Assembly: GCA_903828455.1 (NCBI GenBank) | Contig: CAIKMJ010000014.1 | Span: 1-64,000, forward strand | DNA: 64,000 nucleotides | Direction: 5' to 3' | Source of the DNA: an uncultured Acidobacteriia bacterium | GTDB taxonomy: Bacteria > Acidobacteriota > Terriglobia > Bryobacterales > Bryobacteraceae | In this document: positions 46,108 to 54,575 of the stretch, one piece after another | How the letters are laid out: every line of letters begins with the position of its first letter | Position numbering within the stretch: position 1 is the first letter of the stretch | The notes under the pieces: generated by a model | Told to the model about the DNA's origin: nothing | Database searches by the model: none | What the model saw: only the letters and a program-made list of their open reading frames with translations | Program-made: the position numbers and the translations under genes

Positions 46108-47160
46108 GTGAAAGCTAAAACATTATTCGCCATCGCCCTGGCGGCAGGATTCGCACAGGCCCAGATGACCCCGGAGGTCGCCAAACAGATCTCCGAGATC
46201 GGACGCGGCGTTTGCAAGGATCAGACGGAGCAGATTTACCGGCCCATTCACCCGAATCCGCCCTACGCCGGCATCACCATCTCGCGCGATCAGTCCTTCG
46301 GCTCCGATCCGAAGAACGTGGCCGACGTCTTCGTCGCCGATAAGGGCGGCAAGAACCGCCCGATCCTGATCTTCGTGCCCGGCGGTCCCGGCAACCGCAT
46401 TGAAGGCGGCACCAACGGCGATATTTTCTATGACAACGTCCTGCTCTGGGCCGCAAGGAATGGCATGGTCGGCGTGAACATGCAGCGCCGCGCCGGCACC
46501 GCCTGGGACGATCCGGCAAAAGACATCAGCCTCGTCATCCAGTGGGCGCAGAAGAATGCCGCCAGGTACAAGGGCAACCCCGCGCGCATCTTCGTTTGGG
46601 CGCACTCGCTCGGCAACGTTTCCACCAGCACCTACATCGCGCATCCGGAATACTGGACGCCCACCGGCGTTGGCGTGAAAGGCGTGATCTTCATGTCCGC
46701 CGCCGCGTTCGACATTCTGCCGGCCAAGGCGCCCACGGTTGCCGGTCCGGCCCCCACCTGCAATCAGCCCTCGGGCCTGCCGGCGCCGGCGGCTGCCGCC
46801 GATGCCGGACGTGGCGGCGCCGGTCGTGGTGACGCCAAAGGTGGCGGCCGCGGTGACGCCAAGGGTGGCGGCAAGGCCGCGCCGGCCGAACAGCCCGATG
46901 AAGCCACCATGCTGGCGCGCTCCAACATGCCTGGCCTCGTGAAGTCCAAGGTTCCTTACATGGTGTCGAACGCCGAATTCGACCCGCCGAACACCGCCGC
47001 CTTCTCCGAAACGCTGAAGGATGAACTCTGCAAGGCGGGCCGTTGCCCCGTCTACCTGTTCAATAAGGGACACAACCACTTCTCCGAAGTCATGACCGCC
47101 GATACCGCCGATGCCTCGGTGACCGGTCCGGTCCTGAAGTGGATGAAGAGCGTGAAATAG
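46108..47160 (+). CDS. Secreted alpha/beta-hydrolase-like protein
   Basis: A 350-residue protein with a signal peptide (about 1-19, ending AQAQ). The hydrolase fold has FVPGGPGNR (oxyanion region), the nucleophile Ser in WAHSLGNV, an Asp in NAEFDPP and a His in KGHNHFSE. A Gly/Ala/Lys-rich insert from a 24-bp DNA repeat (GRGDAKGGG twice) sits between the Ser and Asp elements. The substrate is unknown. The GTG start is set by GGAGGT; the frame upstream is repeat DNA. Confidence 0.8.
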   Translation: MKAKTLFAIALAAGFAQAQMTPEVAKQISEIGRGVCKDQTEQIYRPIHPNPPYAGITISRDQSFGSDPKNVADVFVADKGGKNRPILIFVPGGPGNRIEGGTNGDIFYDNVLLWAARNGMVGVNMQRRAGTAWDDPAKDISLVIQWAQKNAARYKGNPARIFVWAHSLGNVSTSTYIAHPEYWTPTGVGVKGVIFMSAAAFDILPAKAPTVAGPAPTCNQPSGLPAPAAAADAGRGGAGRGDAKGGGRGDAKGGGKAAPAEQPDEATMLARSNMPGLVKSKVPYMVSNAEFDPPNTAAFSETLKDELCKAGRCPVYLFNKGHNHFSEVMTADTADASVTGPVLKWMKSVK

Positions 47161-47180
47161 CAGTGCCGACCTGATCTCGC

Positions 47181-47217
47181 GGCGCCGCCCGCCGCAATTT
47201 ATTCCGCGGGCGGCGCC
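47181..47217. terminator. Perfect 12-bp hairpin between convergent genes
   Basis: GGCGCCGCCCGC pairs with GCGGGCGGCGCC around a 13-nt AT-rich loop. It covers the stop codon of the thioesterase gene and could end transcripts from both sides. No T run follows. Confidence 0.6.
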
Positions 47218-47606
47218 GGGAACAGGTCCAGATATTTGTCCGGCAGCCGCACCGGTCGCAGATCCCGCCCCAGAAAAATATGCCGTGTGCTGCCCGTGCA
47301 GACGCGGCGCCCCTCCACCGACATTTCGTAGTGAAAGGTTACAAAGCGCCGGCTCACGTCGCTCACGCTGGTCACCACCACCACTTCATCGTCAAACCTC
47401 GCCGGGCTCACGTACCGGCAATGCGACTCTGAAACGGCGAGAAAAATGCCGTCCTCGATCTCCATTTCCCGGTAGCGGAAGCCGATCGCCTGGCAAAACT
47501 CCACTCGCGCCACCTCCATCCAGACAAGGTAGTTGGCGTAATAAACCACGCCCATCTGATCGGTTTCGGCGTAGCGGACCCGGATAATGCTGCGATGTTG
47601 TTCCAC
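47199..47606 (-). CDS. Acyl-CoA thioesterase, YbgC/FadM-type hotdog
   Basis: A 135-residue hotdog-fold protein with VRYAETDQMGVVYYANYLVW, which carries the catalytic Asp. The GTG at 47606 is chosen because TACAAT lies 9 nt upstream and the family starts here; a GTG/ATG-like extension to 47657 would overlap the divergent MoaD gene. It hydrolyses short or hydroxybenzoyl-type acyl-CoA; the substrate is not evident. Confidence 0.85.
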   Translation of the reverse strand: MEQHRSIIRVRYAETDQMGVVYYANYLVWMEVARVEFCQAIGFRYREMEIEDGIFLAVSESHCRYVSPARFDDEVVVVTSVSDVSRRFVTFHYEMSVEGRRVCTGSTRHIFLGRDLRPVRLPDKYLDLFPAPPAE

Positions 47607-47615
47607 GAACTTCAA

Positions 47616-47621
47616 ATTGTA
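47616..47621 (-). promoter_or_regulatory. Putative -10 element (TACAAT) of the thioesterase gene
   Basis: TACAAT on the minus strand lies 9 nt before the GTG at 47606. Confidence 0.4.
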
Positions 47622-47636
47622 GCCGTTCGACTCTGT

Positions 47637-47642
47637 TAAGCT
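47637..47642 (+). promoter_or_regulatory. Putative -10 element (TAAGCT) of the moaD-moaE gene
   Basis: TAAGCT lies 9 nt before the TTG at 47652. It is close to the divergent TACAAT of the thioesterase gene. Confidence 0.3.
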
Positions 47643-47651
47643 GCCAGTAGT

Positions 47652-48386
47652 TTGCATATCAAGGTACTTTTTTTCGGTCTATTGAAGGACGTCTGCGGAC
47701 GCTCCGAAGACACGCTGGATCTGCCCTCCGGCTCCACCGCCGGCTCCGTCTTCGATCACTACGCGGCGGCCATTCCGCGCCTGCGCGACATGGCGGCGAG
47801 CATCGTGCTCGCCCGCAACCACGAATTCGCCAAATCCGCCGACGCGCTCTCCGAGGGCGACGAAATCGCGCTCCTGCCGCCCGTCAGCGGAGGCGCGCCC
47901 GAGCCGCCCGCGTATCCGCTCGAAATCCTCGACGACGCCGGCCACTACTTTGCCATCACGCGCGAAGCCATCGACGCCCGCGCTCTCGAAGCCCGCGTTC
48001 TCGCCGGAAGTGACGGCGCGCTTGTAACCTTTCAGGGCGTGGTCCGTAACAATACCAAAGGGCGCGCCACATTGCGTCTCGAATACGAATGTTACGAGGC
48101 CATGGCATTGCGGAAGATGGCGGAGATCGGCCGCGAGATCGCCGCGCAGTTCGCCATTGGCCGCATCGCCATGGTTCACCGGCTTGGAGTTCTCGAAATC
48201 GGCGAGGCCAGCGTCATGGTCGTGGTATCGGCGCCGCATCGCCGCCCCTCGTTCGAGGCCGCGCTCGAAGGCATCAATCGCCTGAAGAAGCTGGTGCCGG
48301 TCTGGAAGAAGGAGTTCTTTGCCGACGGAGAAGTCTGGGTGGAAGGGGAGTGGGATGACAGTGCGCCGCGCGCGGCGGGCAGTTAA
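47652..48386 (+). CDS. MoaD-MoaE fusion, molybdopterin synthase
   Basis: A 244-residue protein. Residues 1-81 are a MoaD ubiquitin-like domain ending PPVSGG, the Gly-Gly that must carry the thiocarboxylate. It runs on into a MoaE domain (about 90-235) with GVVRNNTKGR, MVHRLGVLEIGEASV and KKLVPVWKKEFF. The enzyme makes molybdopterin from cyclic pyranopterin. In known fusions such as mycobacterial MoaX the chain is cut after Gly-Gly; the same is expected here. The start is TTG. Confidence 0.88.
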   Translation: MHIKVLFFGLLKDVCGRSEDTLDLPSGSTAGSVFDHYAAAIPRLRDMAASIVLARNHEFAKSADALSEGDEIALLPPVSGGAPEPPAYPLEILDDAGHYFAITREAIDARALEARVLAGSDGALVTFQGVVRNNTKGRATLRLEYECYEAMALRKMAEIGREIAAQFAIGRIAMVHRLGVLEIGEASVMVVVSAPHRRPSFEAALEGINRLKKLVPVWKKEFFADGEVWVEGEWDDSAPRAAGS

Positions 48387-49455
48387 AATTCGTACGCCCC
48401 GGCGCATCTGCGCAGCGCTGCTGGCCCTCTGCTGCGCCGCCGCCCTCCTGCCGGCGCAACAGGCCGAATCTCCCGACGCCACCTTTCGCAGCGACGTCCG
48501 CCTGGTTCGCATCCTCGCGACCGTCAAGGACCGCAACGGCGCGCTGGTCGGCTCGCTCGGCAAAGACGACTTCTCGGTGCGCGACAACGGCGTGGCCCAG
48601 CAGATCGCCGTCTTCGAACGCCAGACCGACCAGCCGCTCTCGGTCGCCGTGCTGATCGATAACAGCGGCTCCACCGCCAAAGAGCTGAAGAACGAAGCCG
48701 ACTCGGTCACCAAATTCGTGCGCGCCATCCTGAAAGAGGGCAACCCGGACGACGCCGTGGCGCTCTACAGCTTCAACTGGGAAGTCGTCAAACAAACGCC
48801 GTTCTCCCGCAATGTCGCTGCCTTCGACCGGTCGCTCAAAGCCCTGCACGGCGAAGCCGGCACGTCGCTCTACGACGCCATTCTGCTCGCCTCGCGCGAC
48901 ATCGAAAGCCGCGCCGGACGCAAGGTCCTCGTCGTCGTCACCGATGGCGGCGATACCACCAGCAGGACCGATTTCCAGCACGCCACCGAGGCCGCGCAAC
49001 TGGCCGATGCCGTCATCTATCCCATCCTCGTCGTCCCCATCACCAACAGCGCCGGACGCAATATCGGCGGCGAAAACGCCCTCAGCACGCTCGCCCAGCG
49101 CACCGGCGGCCAGGTCTTCCTGCCCACCGTCGGCGCGGCGCTCGATCAGAGTTTCGAGCAGATCATCCGCGATCTCCGCACCCAGTACCTGGTCGGCTAT
49201 TACCCGAAAGACATCCCGCCAACGCCCGAAGCTTTCCATCTGCTCGATGTCCGCGTCGCCGCCGCCGGATTGCAGGTGAAGGCGCGCAGCGGCTACTATG
49301 GGGAGGCGCACCCGGGAGCCCTGGCGGGCAGTTCCGTCGCCCCCGGGCAGGTGAGTGGAACGGCGGATGGCGAATCGGTCCGCAAGCCCCGTAAGCCGCA
49401 GTCGCCTGCAGCGCCGGCCGCGCCGCCGGTGAAGCCGAAAGTATCGCCCAACTAA
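48355..49455 (+). CDS. Secreted VWA-domain protein
   Basis: A 366-residue protein with a signal peptide (about 15-35, after a basic start). The VWA domain has the MIDAS start IDNSGS (about 100-105) and VVTDGGDTTSR. The segment before it (FRSDVRLVRILATVKDRNGALVGSLGKDDFSV) is the standard lead-in of the large acidobacterial VWFA-related family. The end is Pro/Lys/Ser-rich. Function is probably protein interaction at the cell surface. The ATG overlaps the moaD-moaE gene by 32 nt. Confidence 0.83.
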   Translation: MTVRRARRAVKIRTPRRICAALLALCCAAALLPAQQAESPDATFRSDVRLVRILATVKDRNGALVGSLGKDDFSVRDNGVAQQIAVFERQTDQPLSVAVLIDNSGSTAKELKNEADSVTKFVRAILKEGNPDDAVALYSFNWEVVKQTPFSRNVAAFDRSLKALHGEAGTSLYDAILLASRDIESRAGRKVLVVVTDGGDTTSRTDFQHATEAAQLADAVIYPILVVPITNSAGRNIGGENALSTLAQRTGGQVFLPTVGAALDQSFEQIIRDLRTQYLVGYYPKDIPPTPEAFHLLDVRVAAAGLQVKARSGYYGEAHPGALAGSSVAPGQVSGTADGESVRKPRKPQSPAAPAAPPVKPKVSPN

Positions 49456-49456
49456 C

Positions 49457-49744
49457 GTGCCAGACGCCAAATTTCCCACCTCGAAACCCGCTGCCGCGAA
49501 GAGCGCGGACGCGCCCAAAAAAAGCAAATCCGCGCGCCCTGCCGACCAGACCTTTGAAGAGGTCCGCTATCTGAAGCATCTGATCGACGGCAAAATCCCC
49601 GTCTGCGTCAAAATGTGCGACGGCGAACTGGTGAAAGGCACCGTGGAGTATTACGATCAGCGTTTCATCCGCCTCACGCGCGTGGGCCAGCCCAACCTGT
49701 TTATCTTCAAACAGGACATCCAGTACCTCTACGAGCAGCCGTAA
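49457..49744 (+). CDS. Hfq-like Sm protein
   Basis: A 95-residue protein starting with GTG, one base after the VWA stop. Residues 1-30 are a basic, disordered tail (Lys, Ala, Pro). The Sm core is VCVKMCDGELVKGTVEYYDQ, then RFIRLTR (Sm1-like) and NLFIFKQDIQYL (Sm2). The last motif replaces the Hfq YKHA. The fold supports RNA binding, but the residues differ from canonical Hfq, so a role as an sRNA chaperone is only likely. Confidence 0.7.
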   Translation: MPDAKFPTSKPAAAKSADAPKKSKSARPADQTFEEVRYLKHLIDGKIPVCVKMCDGELVKGTVEYYDQRFIRLTRVGQPNLFIFKQDIQYLYEQP

Positions 49745-49761
49745 CCGGTTCTACCAATTCC

Positions 49762-50577
49762 ATGGCGACATTCCTCGAAAACGCGATCGACATCGCGCAC
49801 GACGCCGGAGCCCTGCTCCGCAGCTACTTCGAACAGCGGGTGAGCTTCGAACTCAAGGGCGCCTACGATCTGGTCACCGTGGCCGACCGCGCCTCGGAAA
49901 AACTCGTGGTCGACCGGCTCAAGTCGCTCTACCCCGATCACAGCATCCTCGCCGAAGAAGGCAGCGGCCACGAAACCGGCGGCGAGTACCGCTGGTACGT
50001 GGATCCGCTCGACGGCACCACCAACTTCGCCCACGGCTATCCTGTCTATAACGTCACCATCGGTCTCGAAAAGGCCGGCGAAATGATCGCGGGCGTCGTC
50101 TACGATCCCAGCCTCGACGAACTCTTCGCCTGCGAACGCGGCGCCGGGGCCTATAAGAACGGTCGCCGCATCCACGTCTCCAGGGCCCGCAGGCTCGACG
50201 ATTCCCTCGTCGCCACCGGCTTTCCCAGCCGTCGCCGCCATCAGGACATCAACGTCCACTTCTTCTATCAGCTGGCCATGGCGACTCACGGCGTTCGCCG
50301 CGGCGGGGCCGCCGCCATCGACCTCGCCAGCGTCGCCTGCGGCCGGCTCGACGCCTACTGGGAGTTCGGCCTCAATCCCTGGGACATGGCGGCCGGCCGT
50401 CTCCTGGTTGAGGAAGCCGGCGGCGTCTGCACCGGGATGACCGGCGGCCCGCATCACCTCCGCGGACCCCACATTCTGGCCGATAATGGCGCGATTCACG
50501 AGGAAATCGTGGCTTTGTTCGGCTCCATCTTCCGTGGCGAAGCGCCCCGTTCGCTGCCCGTAGTTCAACCGGCCTGA
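49762..50577 (+). CDS. Inositol monophosphatase family protein (SuhB-like)
   Basis: A 271-residue enzyme. The metal motifs are AEEGSG, WYVDPLDGTTNFAHG (about 81-95) and NPWDMAAGRLLVEEAGG. It hydrolyses inositol-1-phosphate or related phosphomonoesters with Mg2+. The C-terminal extension (SIFRGEAPRSLPVV) is unremarkable. A second family member lies at 55.8 kb. The ATG is 17 nt after the Sm-like gene. Confidence 0.9.
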   Translation: MATFLENAIDIAHDAGALLRSYFEQRVSFELKGAYDLVTVADRASEKLVVDRLKSLYPDHSILAEEGSGHETGGEYRWYVDPLDGTTNFAHGYPVYNVTIGLEKAGEMIAGVVYDPSLDELFACERGAGAYKNGRRIHVSRARRLDDSLVATGFPSRRRHQDINVHFFYQLAMATHGVRRGGAAAIDLASVACGRLDAYWEFGLNPWDMAAGRLLVEEAGGVCTGMTGGPHHLRGPHILADNGAIHEEIVALFGSIFRGEAPRSLPVVQPA

Positions 50578-50684
50578 CGGTCCGCCGGTCCCCGCCAGCC
50601 CGCCCTTCCCGGCACCCCTTCCGGGCCGGCCTGGAAAGTATTTCGGATAAAATCGAGCTTGTCCTTTACTTTCAGCGTTTTACC

Positions 50685-50707
50685 ATGATAACCTAGTCGC
50701 TTATCAT
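50685..50707 (+). promoter_or_regulatory. Inverted repeat overlapping the start codon of the nucleoside phosphorylase
   Basis: ATGATAA (50685-50691) pairs with TTATCAT (50701-50707) around a 9-nt loop; the second arm overlaps the ATG at 50706. In RNA it would hide the start; in DNA it could be an operator. Confidence 0.5.
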
Positions 50708-52010
50708 GCGTACTGTCGACCTGATCCTGCGTAAACGCGCGGGCGAAGAACTTAGTGTGGAAGAAATCCGGTATCTGATCAACGGGTACACCACCGGTGA
50801 AATCCCCGATTATCAGATGTCCGCCTACCTCATGGCCACGTTTTTCAATGGCATGACGGATCGCGAGCTGAGTTCCTTTACCGAGGTGATGATGGCCTCG
50901 GGAGCGATTCTCGACTTGTCGGACATCCCGGGCGTGAAGGTCGATAAACACTCCACCGGCGGCGTCGGCGACAAGACCAGCCTCATCTGCGCGCCCATCG
51001 CGGCGGCGGCGGGCGTCATCGTGCCGATGATCTCCGGCCGTGGTCTCGGCCACACCGGCGGCACGCTGGATAAGCTCGAAGCCATTCCCGGCTTCCGTAC
51101 CGATCTTTCCGTGGAACAGTTCCGCGCCATGCTCACCCAGCACGGCATGGCCTTCATGGGCCAGTCGGACGAAGTGGCCCCCGCCGATAAGCGCCTCTAC
51201 GCGCTGCGCGACGTCACCGGCACCGTGGAATCCATCTCGCTCATCGCCTCTTCCATCATGTCGAAGAAGATGGCCGAAGGCTGCGACGCTCTCGTGCTCG
51301 ACGTCAAGGTCGGCAACGGCGCCTTCATGAAGAAGCAGGTGGAAGCCCGCCGTCTGGCGCAGGCCATGGTCGGCATCGGCCGCCGCCTCGATAAGAAGGT
51401 GCAGGCTCTCATCACCGACATGAACCAGCCGCTCGGTTTCGCGGTCGGCAACGCCGTCGAAGTGATGGAGGTTTCGCAGACCCTGCAGAAGTCGGGTCCC
51501 GCCGATCTCACCCGCATCAGTCTCGAACTGGCCGCGCGCATGATCTTCCTCGCCAAGGTCACCCCCACCCTGGACGACGCCCGCAAGCTCGCCGAAGACA
51601 AGCTGATGGATGGTTCGGCTTACAGGAAATTCAAGCAGGTGGTGCAGGCGCAGGGCGGCAACCCGCTGGCGCTGGACCGCTTCGAACTGCTGCCCAACGC
51701 CACCGGCATGCGCGAAATTCTCTCGCCGCGCTCGGGCTTTGTGAGCGCCATCATGGCCGAAGACATCGGCCGCGCCTCCACCATGATCGGTGCCGGACGC
51801 AGCCGCAAGGAAGATCCCATCGATCCCGCCGTCGGCGTCATCCTCGAAGTCAAGGCCGGCGAAAAGGTGGATGCGGGCGCTGTTCTTTGCCGCCTCTACT
51901 ACACAGGCGAAGACAACCTCGACGAAGCCGCCGAACTGGTGGAAGACGCCTTCCGCATCTCCGGCTCGCGGCCGGAAGAGCGCGAACTGATCCTCGAAGT
52001 GGTTGGCTGA
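50706..52010 (+). CDS. Pyrimidine-nucleoside/thymidine phosphorylase
   Basis: A 434-residue enzyme. KHSTGGVGDKTSL and the signature SGRGLGHTGGTLDKLE (about 116-131) are both present. It splits thymidine, deoxyuridine or uridine with phosphate. It starts a rightward salvage set with the nucleoside transporter, purine nucleoside phosphorylase and cytidine deaminase. Specificity between DeoA and Pdp is not resolved by eye; the length suits Pdp/DeoA of bacilli. Confidence 0.93.
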   Translation: MRTVDLILRKRAGEELSVEEIRYLINGYTTGEIPDYQMSAYLMATFFNGMTDRELSSFTEVMMASGAILDLSDIPGVKVDKHSTGGVGDKTSLICAPIAAAAGVIVPMISGRGLGHTGGTLDKLEAIPGFRTDLSVEQFRAMLTQHGMAFMGQSDEVAPADKRLYALRDVTGTVESISLIASSIMSKKMAEGCDALVLDVKVGNGAFMKKQVEARRLAQAMVGIGRRLDKKVQALITDMNQPLGFAVGNAVEVMEVSQTLQKSGPADLTRISLELAARMIFLAKVTPTLDDARKLAEDKLMDGSAYRKFKQVVQAQGGNPLALDRFELLPNATGMREILSPRSGFVSAIMAEDIGRASTMIGAGRSRKEDPIDPAVGVILEVKAGEKVDAGAVLCRLYYTGEDNLDEAAELVEDAFRISGSRPEERELILEVVG

Positions 52011-52026
52011 CGGCCGGACTGACCAT

Positions 52027-53250
52027 ATGGGGCGGTTTACTGGTCTTCTGGGAATCGCTGTTATCCTGGCAGTCGCGTGGCTGCTGAGCAAGCACAAGTC
52101 CGCCATTAAGCTCCGCATCGTCCTGTGGGGCATGGGCCTGCAGTTCGGCTTCGCGGTCCTTGTGCTGCGCACGGACGTCGGGAAAATCTTCCAGGCCGCC
52201 AGCGCCGCCGTCACCGCCATGCTCGGCTACGCGGAAGACGGCACCGCCTTCCTGTTCGGCGATACCATCGGCAAGTCCACCGGCTCGCTCGGTACCATCT
52301 TCGCCTTTCAGGTTCTGCCCATCATCATTTTCATCGCGTCGTTCTTTTCCATCCTGTACTACCTCGGCATCATGCAGATGATCGTCAAGGCCTTTGCCAT
52401 CGTGATGCAGAAGGTCATGGGCGCAAGCGGCGCCGAATCGCTCAACGTCGCCGCCAGCATCTTCATGGGGCAGACCGAGGCGCCCCTCACCATCCGTCCG
52501 TATCTGGCCGGACTCACCGAATCCGAACTCTTCACCATCATGGTCAGCGGCATGGCGCACGTCTCCGGCGCGGTCATGGCCGCCTACGTCAAATTCGCGC
52601 ACGTCGAAATCCAGCACCTGCTCACGGCCGTCATCATGACCGCTCCGGCCACCATCATGCTGGCCAAGATCCTGCAGCCCGAAGTGGGTACGCCGGTGAC
52701 CGCGGGCAAGGTCGAAGTGCAGCTGGAAAAGTCGGCGGTCAACATCATCGACGCCGCCGCGCAGGGCGCCGGTGACGGACTGCATCTGGTCCTCAACATC
52801 GCCGCCATGCTGATCGCCTTCATCTCCCTCATCGCGCTGGTCAACGGCGCGCTCGGCTGGGCGCACGGCGTGGTGGCCTTCATCCCGGCCTCGCTGCAAA
52901 CCATCTTCGGCATGGTGTTCGCGCCCGTCGCCTGGCTGCTGGGCGTCTCCTGGAAGGATGCCGCCGCCATCGGCAATCTGCTCGGCACGCGGCTGGTGCT
53001 CAACGAATTCATCGCCTTTATCGATCTCGGCAAAATCAAAGACCAGCTCGATCCCCACTCGTTCACCATCGCAACTTATGCTCTCTGCGGCTTCGCCAAT
53101 TTCAGCTCGATTGCGATTCAGGTGGGCGGCATCGGAGCCCTGGCGCCGAATCGTAAGTCCGATCTCGCAAGGCTCGGCATGCGCGCCATGGCCGCCGGCA
53201 CGATGGCGAATTTCATGTCCGCCTGCATCGCGGGCATTCTGCTCCAATAG
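52027..53250 (+). CDS. Concentrative nucleoside transporter (NupC family)
   Basis: A 407-residue polytopic protein with at least nine hydrophobic segments. GQTEAPLTIRPYL, GNLLGTRLVLNEFIAF and YALCGFANFSSIAIQVGG are CNT signatures. It imports nucleosides with H+ or Na+. The ATG at 52027 is used because the first helix follows at once; a TTG at 52003 would overlap the phosphorylase end. The adjacent enzymes use the imported nucleosides. Confidence 0.92.
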   Translation: MGRFTGLLGIAVILAVAWLLSKHKSAIKLRIVLWGMGLQFGFAVLVLRTDVGKIFQAASAAVTAMLGYAEDGTAFLFGDTIGKSTGSLGTIFAFQVLPIIIFIASFFSILYYLGIMQMIVKAFAIVMQKVMGASGAESLNVAASIFMGQTEAPLTIRPYLAGLTESELFTIMVSGMAHVSGAVMAAYVKFAHVEIQHLLTAVIMTAPATIMLAKILQPEVGTPVTAGKVEVQLEKSAVNIIDAAAQGAGDGLHLVLNIAAMLIAFISLIALVNGALGWAHGVVAFIPASLQTIFGMVFAPVAWLLGVSWKDAAAIGNLLGTRLVLNEFIAFIDLGKIKDQLDPHSFTIATYALCGFANFSSIAIQVGGIGALAPNRKSDLARLGMRAMAAGTMANFMSACIAGILLQ

Positions 53251-53279
53251 CAGTTTCAACGGAAGGTGAGGAACCGGTG

Positions 53280-54101
53280 ATGTCTTCTTCGATGTCAGCC
53301 GCCGCGGAGTTTATCCAGTCAAAATCATCGCTCAGGCCGCGCGTGGCCGTGGTCCTCGGCAGCGGCCTCGGTGCCTTCGCCGGCGCCCTGCAGGACGCCG
53401 TGGTGATCCCGTACGGTGAAATCCCGGGCTGGCCGGTCTCGACCGCCGTCGGCCACGCCGGCAACCTCGTGCTGGGCACGCTCGACGGCTTCCCGGTGGC
53501 GGTCATGGCCGGCCGCGTTCATCTCTACGAAGGCTACACCGCGCAGCAGGCCGTCTACGGCGTGCGCGTGCTGGCGAAGCTGGGCGTGCGCTCGCTCGTG
53601 CTGACGAATGCGGCCGGCGGCATCAACCCCGACTACCAGCCGGGCCAGGCGGTGCTCATCGGCGATCACATCAATCTCACCGGCCAGAACCCGCTCACCG
53701 GGCCCAACGACGAGAATCTCGGGCCGCGTTTCCCCGACATGAGCGAAGCGTATTCCCGGCGCTTCCGCGACCTCGCCCGCCAGGCCGGGCGTCAGGCCGG
53801 CATCGATCTGGTGGAGGGCGTCTACGCCGCGCTCGCCGGCCCCAGCTACGAAACGCCCGCCGAAATCCGCTACCTGCGCGCCATCGGTGCCGACCTCGTC
53901 GGCATGTCCACCGTTCCCGAAACCATCGCCGCCAATCACGCGGGCATCAAGGTGCTCGGCATATCCTGCGTCACCAATCTCGCCGCCGGCGTGACCGACC
54001 AGAAGCTGGATCACAAAGAAGTGCTCGAAACCGGCGAGCGCATGCGCGGCATGATGATCGATCTGCTGCAGCGCATCCTGCCTCGCCTCGATGAAGAATG
54101 A
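53280..54101 (+). CDS. Purine-nucleoside phosphorylase
   Basis: A 273-residue trimeric-type enzyme. It has VVLGSGLGAFAG at the start, MAGRVHLYEGY (phosphate/His site), LTNAAGGIN and GVYAALAGPSYETPAE. The Glu of SYETPAE and the Asn in ISCVTNLAAG mark the base site, as in guanosine/inosine phosphorylase. A GTG at 53277 just upstream is an alternative start. The last codons and the stop lie in a 15-bp repeat. Confidence 0.93.
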   Translation: MSSSMSAAAEFIQSKSSLRPRVAVVLGSGLGAFAGALQDAVVIPYGEIPGWPVSTAVGHAGNLVLGTLDGFPVAVMAGRVHLYEGYTAQQAVYGVRVLAKLGVRSLVLTNAAGGINPDYQPGQAVLIGDHINLTGQNPLTGPNDENLGPRFPDMSEAYSRRFRDLARQAGRQAGIDLVEGVYAALAGPSYETPAEIRYLRAIGADLVGMSTVPETIAANHAGIKVLGISCVTNLAAGVTDQKLDHKEVLETGERMRGMMIDLLQRILPRLDEE

Positions 54102-54152
54102 GCCGCGGAAGAATGAGCCGCGGAAGAATGAGCCGCGGAAGAATAAGCCGCG
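54093..54152 (+). repeat. 15-bp tandem repeat, four units, with four in-frame stops
   Basis: GAAGAATGAGCCGCG repeats four times (the last has TAA for TGA). The phosphorylase stop is in unit 1, and because the unit is a multiple of three, units 2-4 carry stops in the same frame. Confidence 0.97.
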
Positions 54153-54179
54153 GCCGCAGCCGAAGTACTGGAGTCAGCC

Positions 54180-54566
54180 ATGCCGGATCGCCTGATCGAC
54201 GCCGCCATTCACGTCCGCAACAACGCCCACGCGCCGTACTCGAAGTTCCGCGTCGGCGCGGCGGTGGAAGATGCCGACGGCCGCATCCACACCGGCTGCA
54301 ACGTGGAAAACGCCACCTACGGTCTCACCGTTTGCGCCGAACGCGTGGCCATCTTTAAGGCGATCTCCGAAGGCGCCCGCCGTTTCGTGCGCGTGGCCGT
54401 GGTGGCCGATACCGAGACGCTCACGCCGCCCTGCGGCGCCTGCCGGCAGATCCTCTGGGAGTTCTGCGGCGACGTGGAAGTGGTGATGTCGAACCTCGCC
54501 GGCAAGACCGAAACCGTGCGTCTCGGAACCTTGTTTCCGCGCGCCTTCGACGGGTCGTTCCTGTAA
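54180..54566 (+). CDS. cdd: Cytidine deaminase
   Basis: A 128-residue tetramer-type enzyme. CNVENATYGLTVCAERVA holds the first Zn Cys and catalytic Glu; PPCGACRQ holds the other two Zn Cys. It converts (deoxy)cytidine to (deoxy)uridine, which the phosphorylase at the head of this set can cut. It lies 27 nt after the repeat array. Confidence 0.96.
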   Translation: MPDRLIDAAIHVRNNAHAPYSKFRVGAAVEDADGRIHTGCNVENATYGLTVCAERVAIFKAISEGARRFVRVAVVADTETLTPPCGACRQILWEFCGDVEVVMSNLAGKTETVRLGTLFPRAFDGSFL

Positions 54567-54575
54567 GCCGGATTC

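Noticed and set aside
54098-54358. An open frame starting MSRGRMSRGRM
   Set aside because: It reads the 15-bp repeat and then the wrong frame of cdd.
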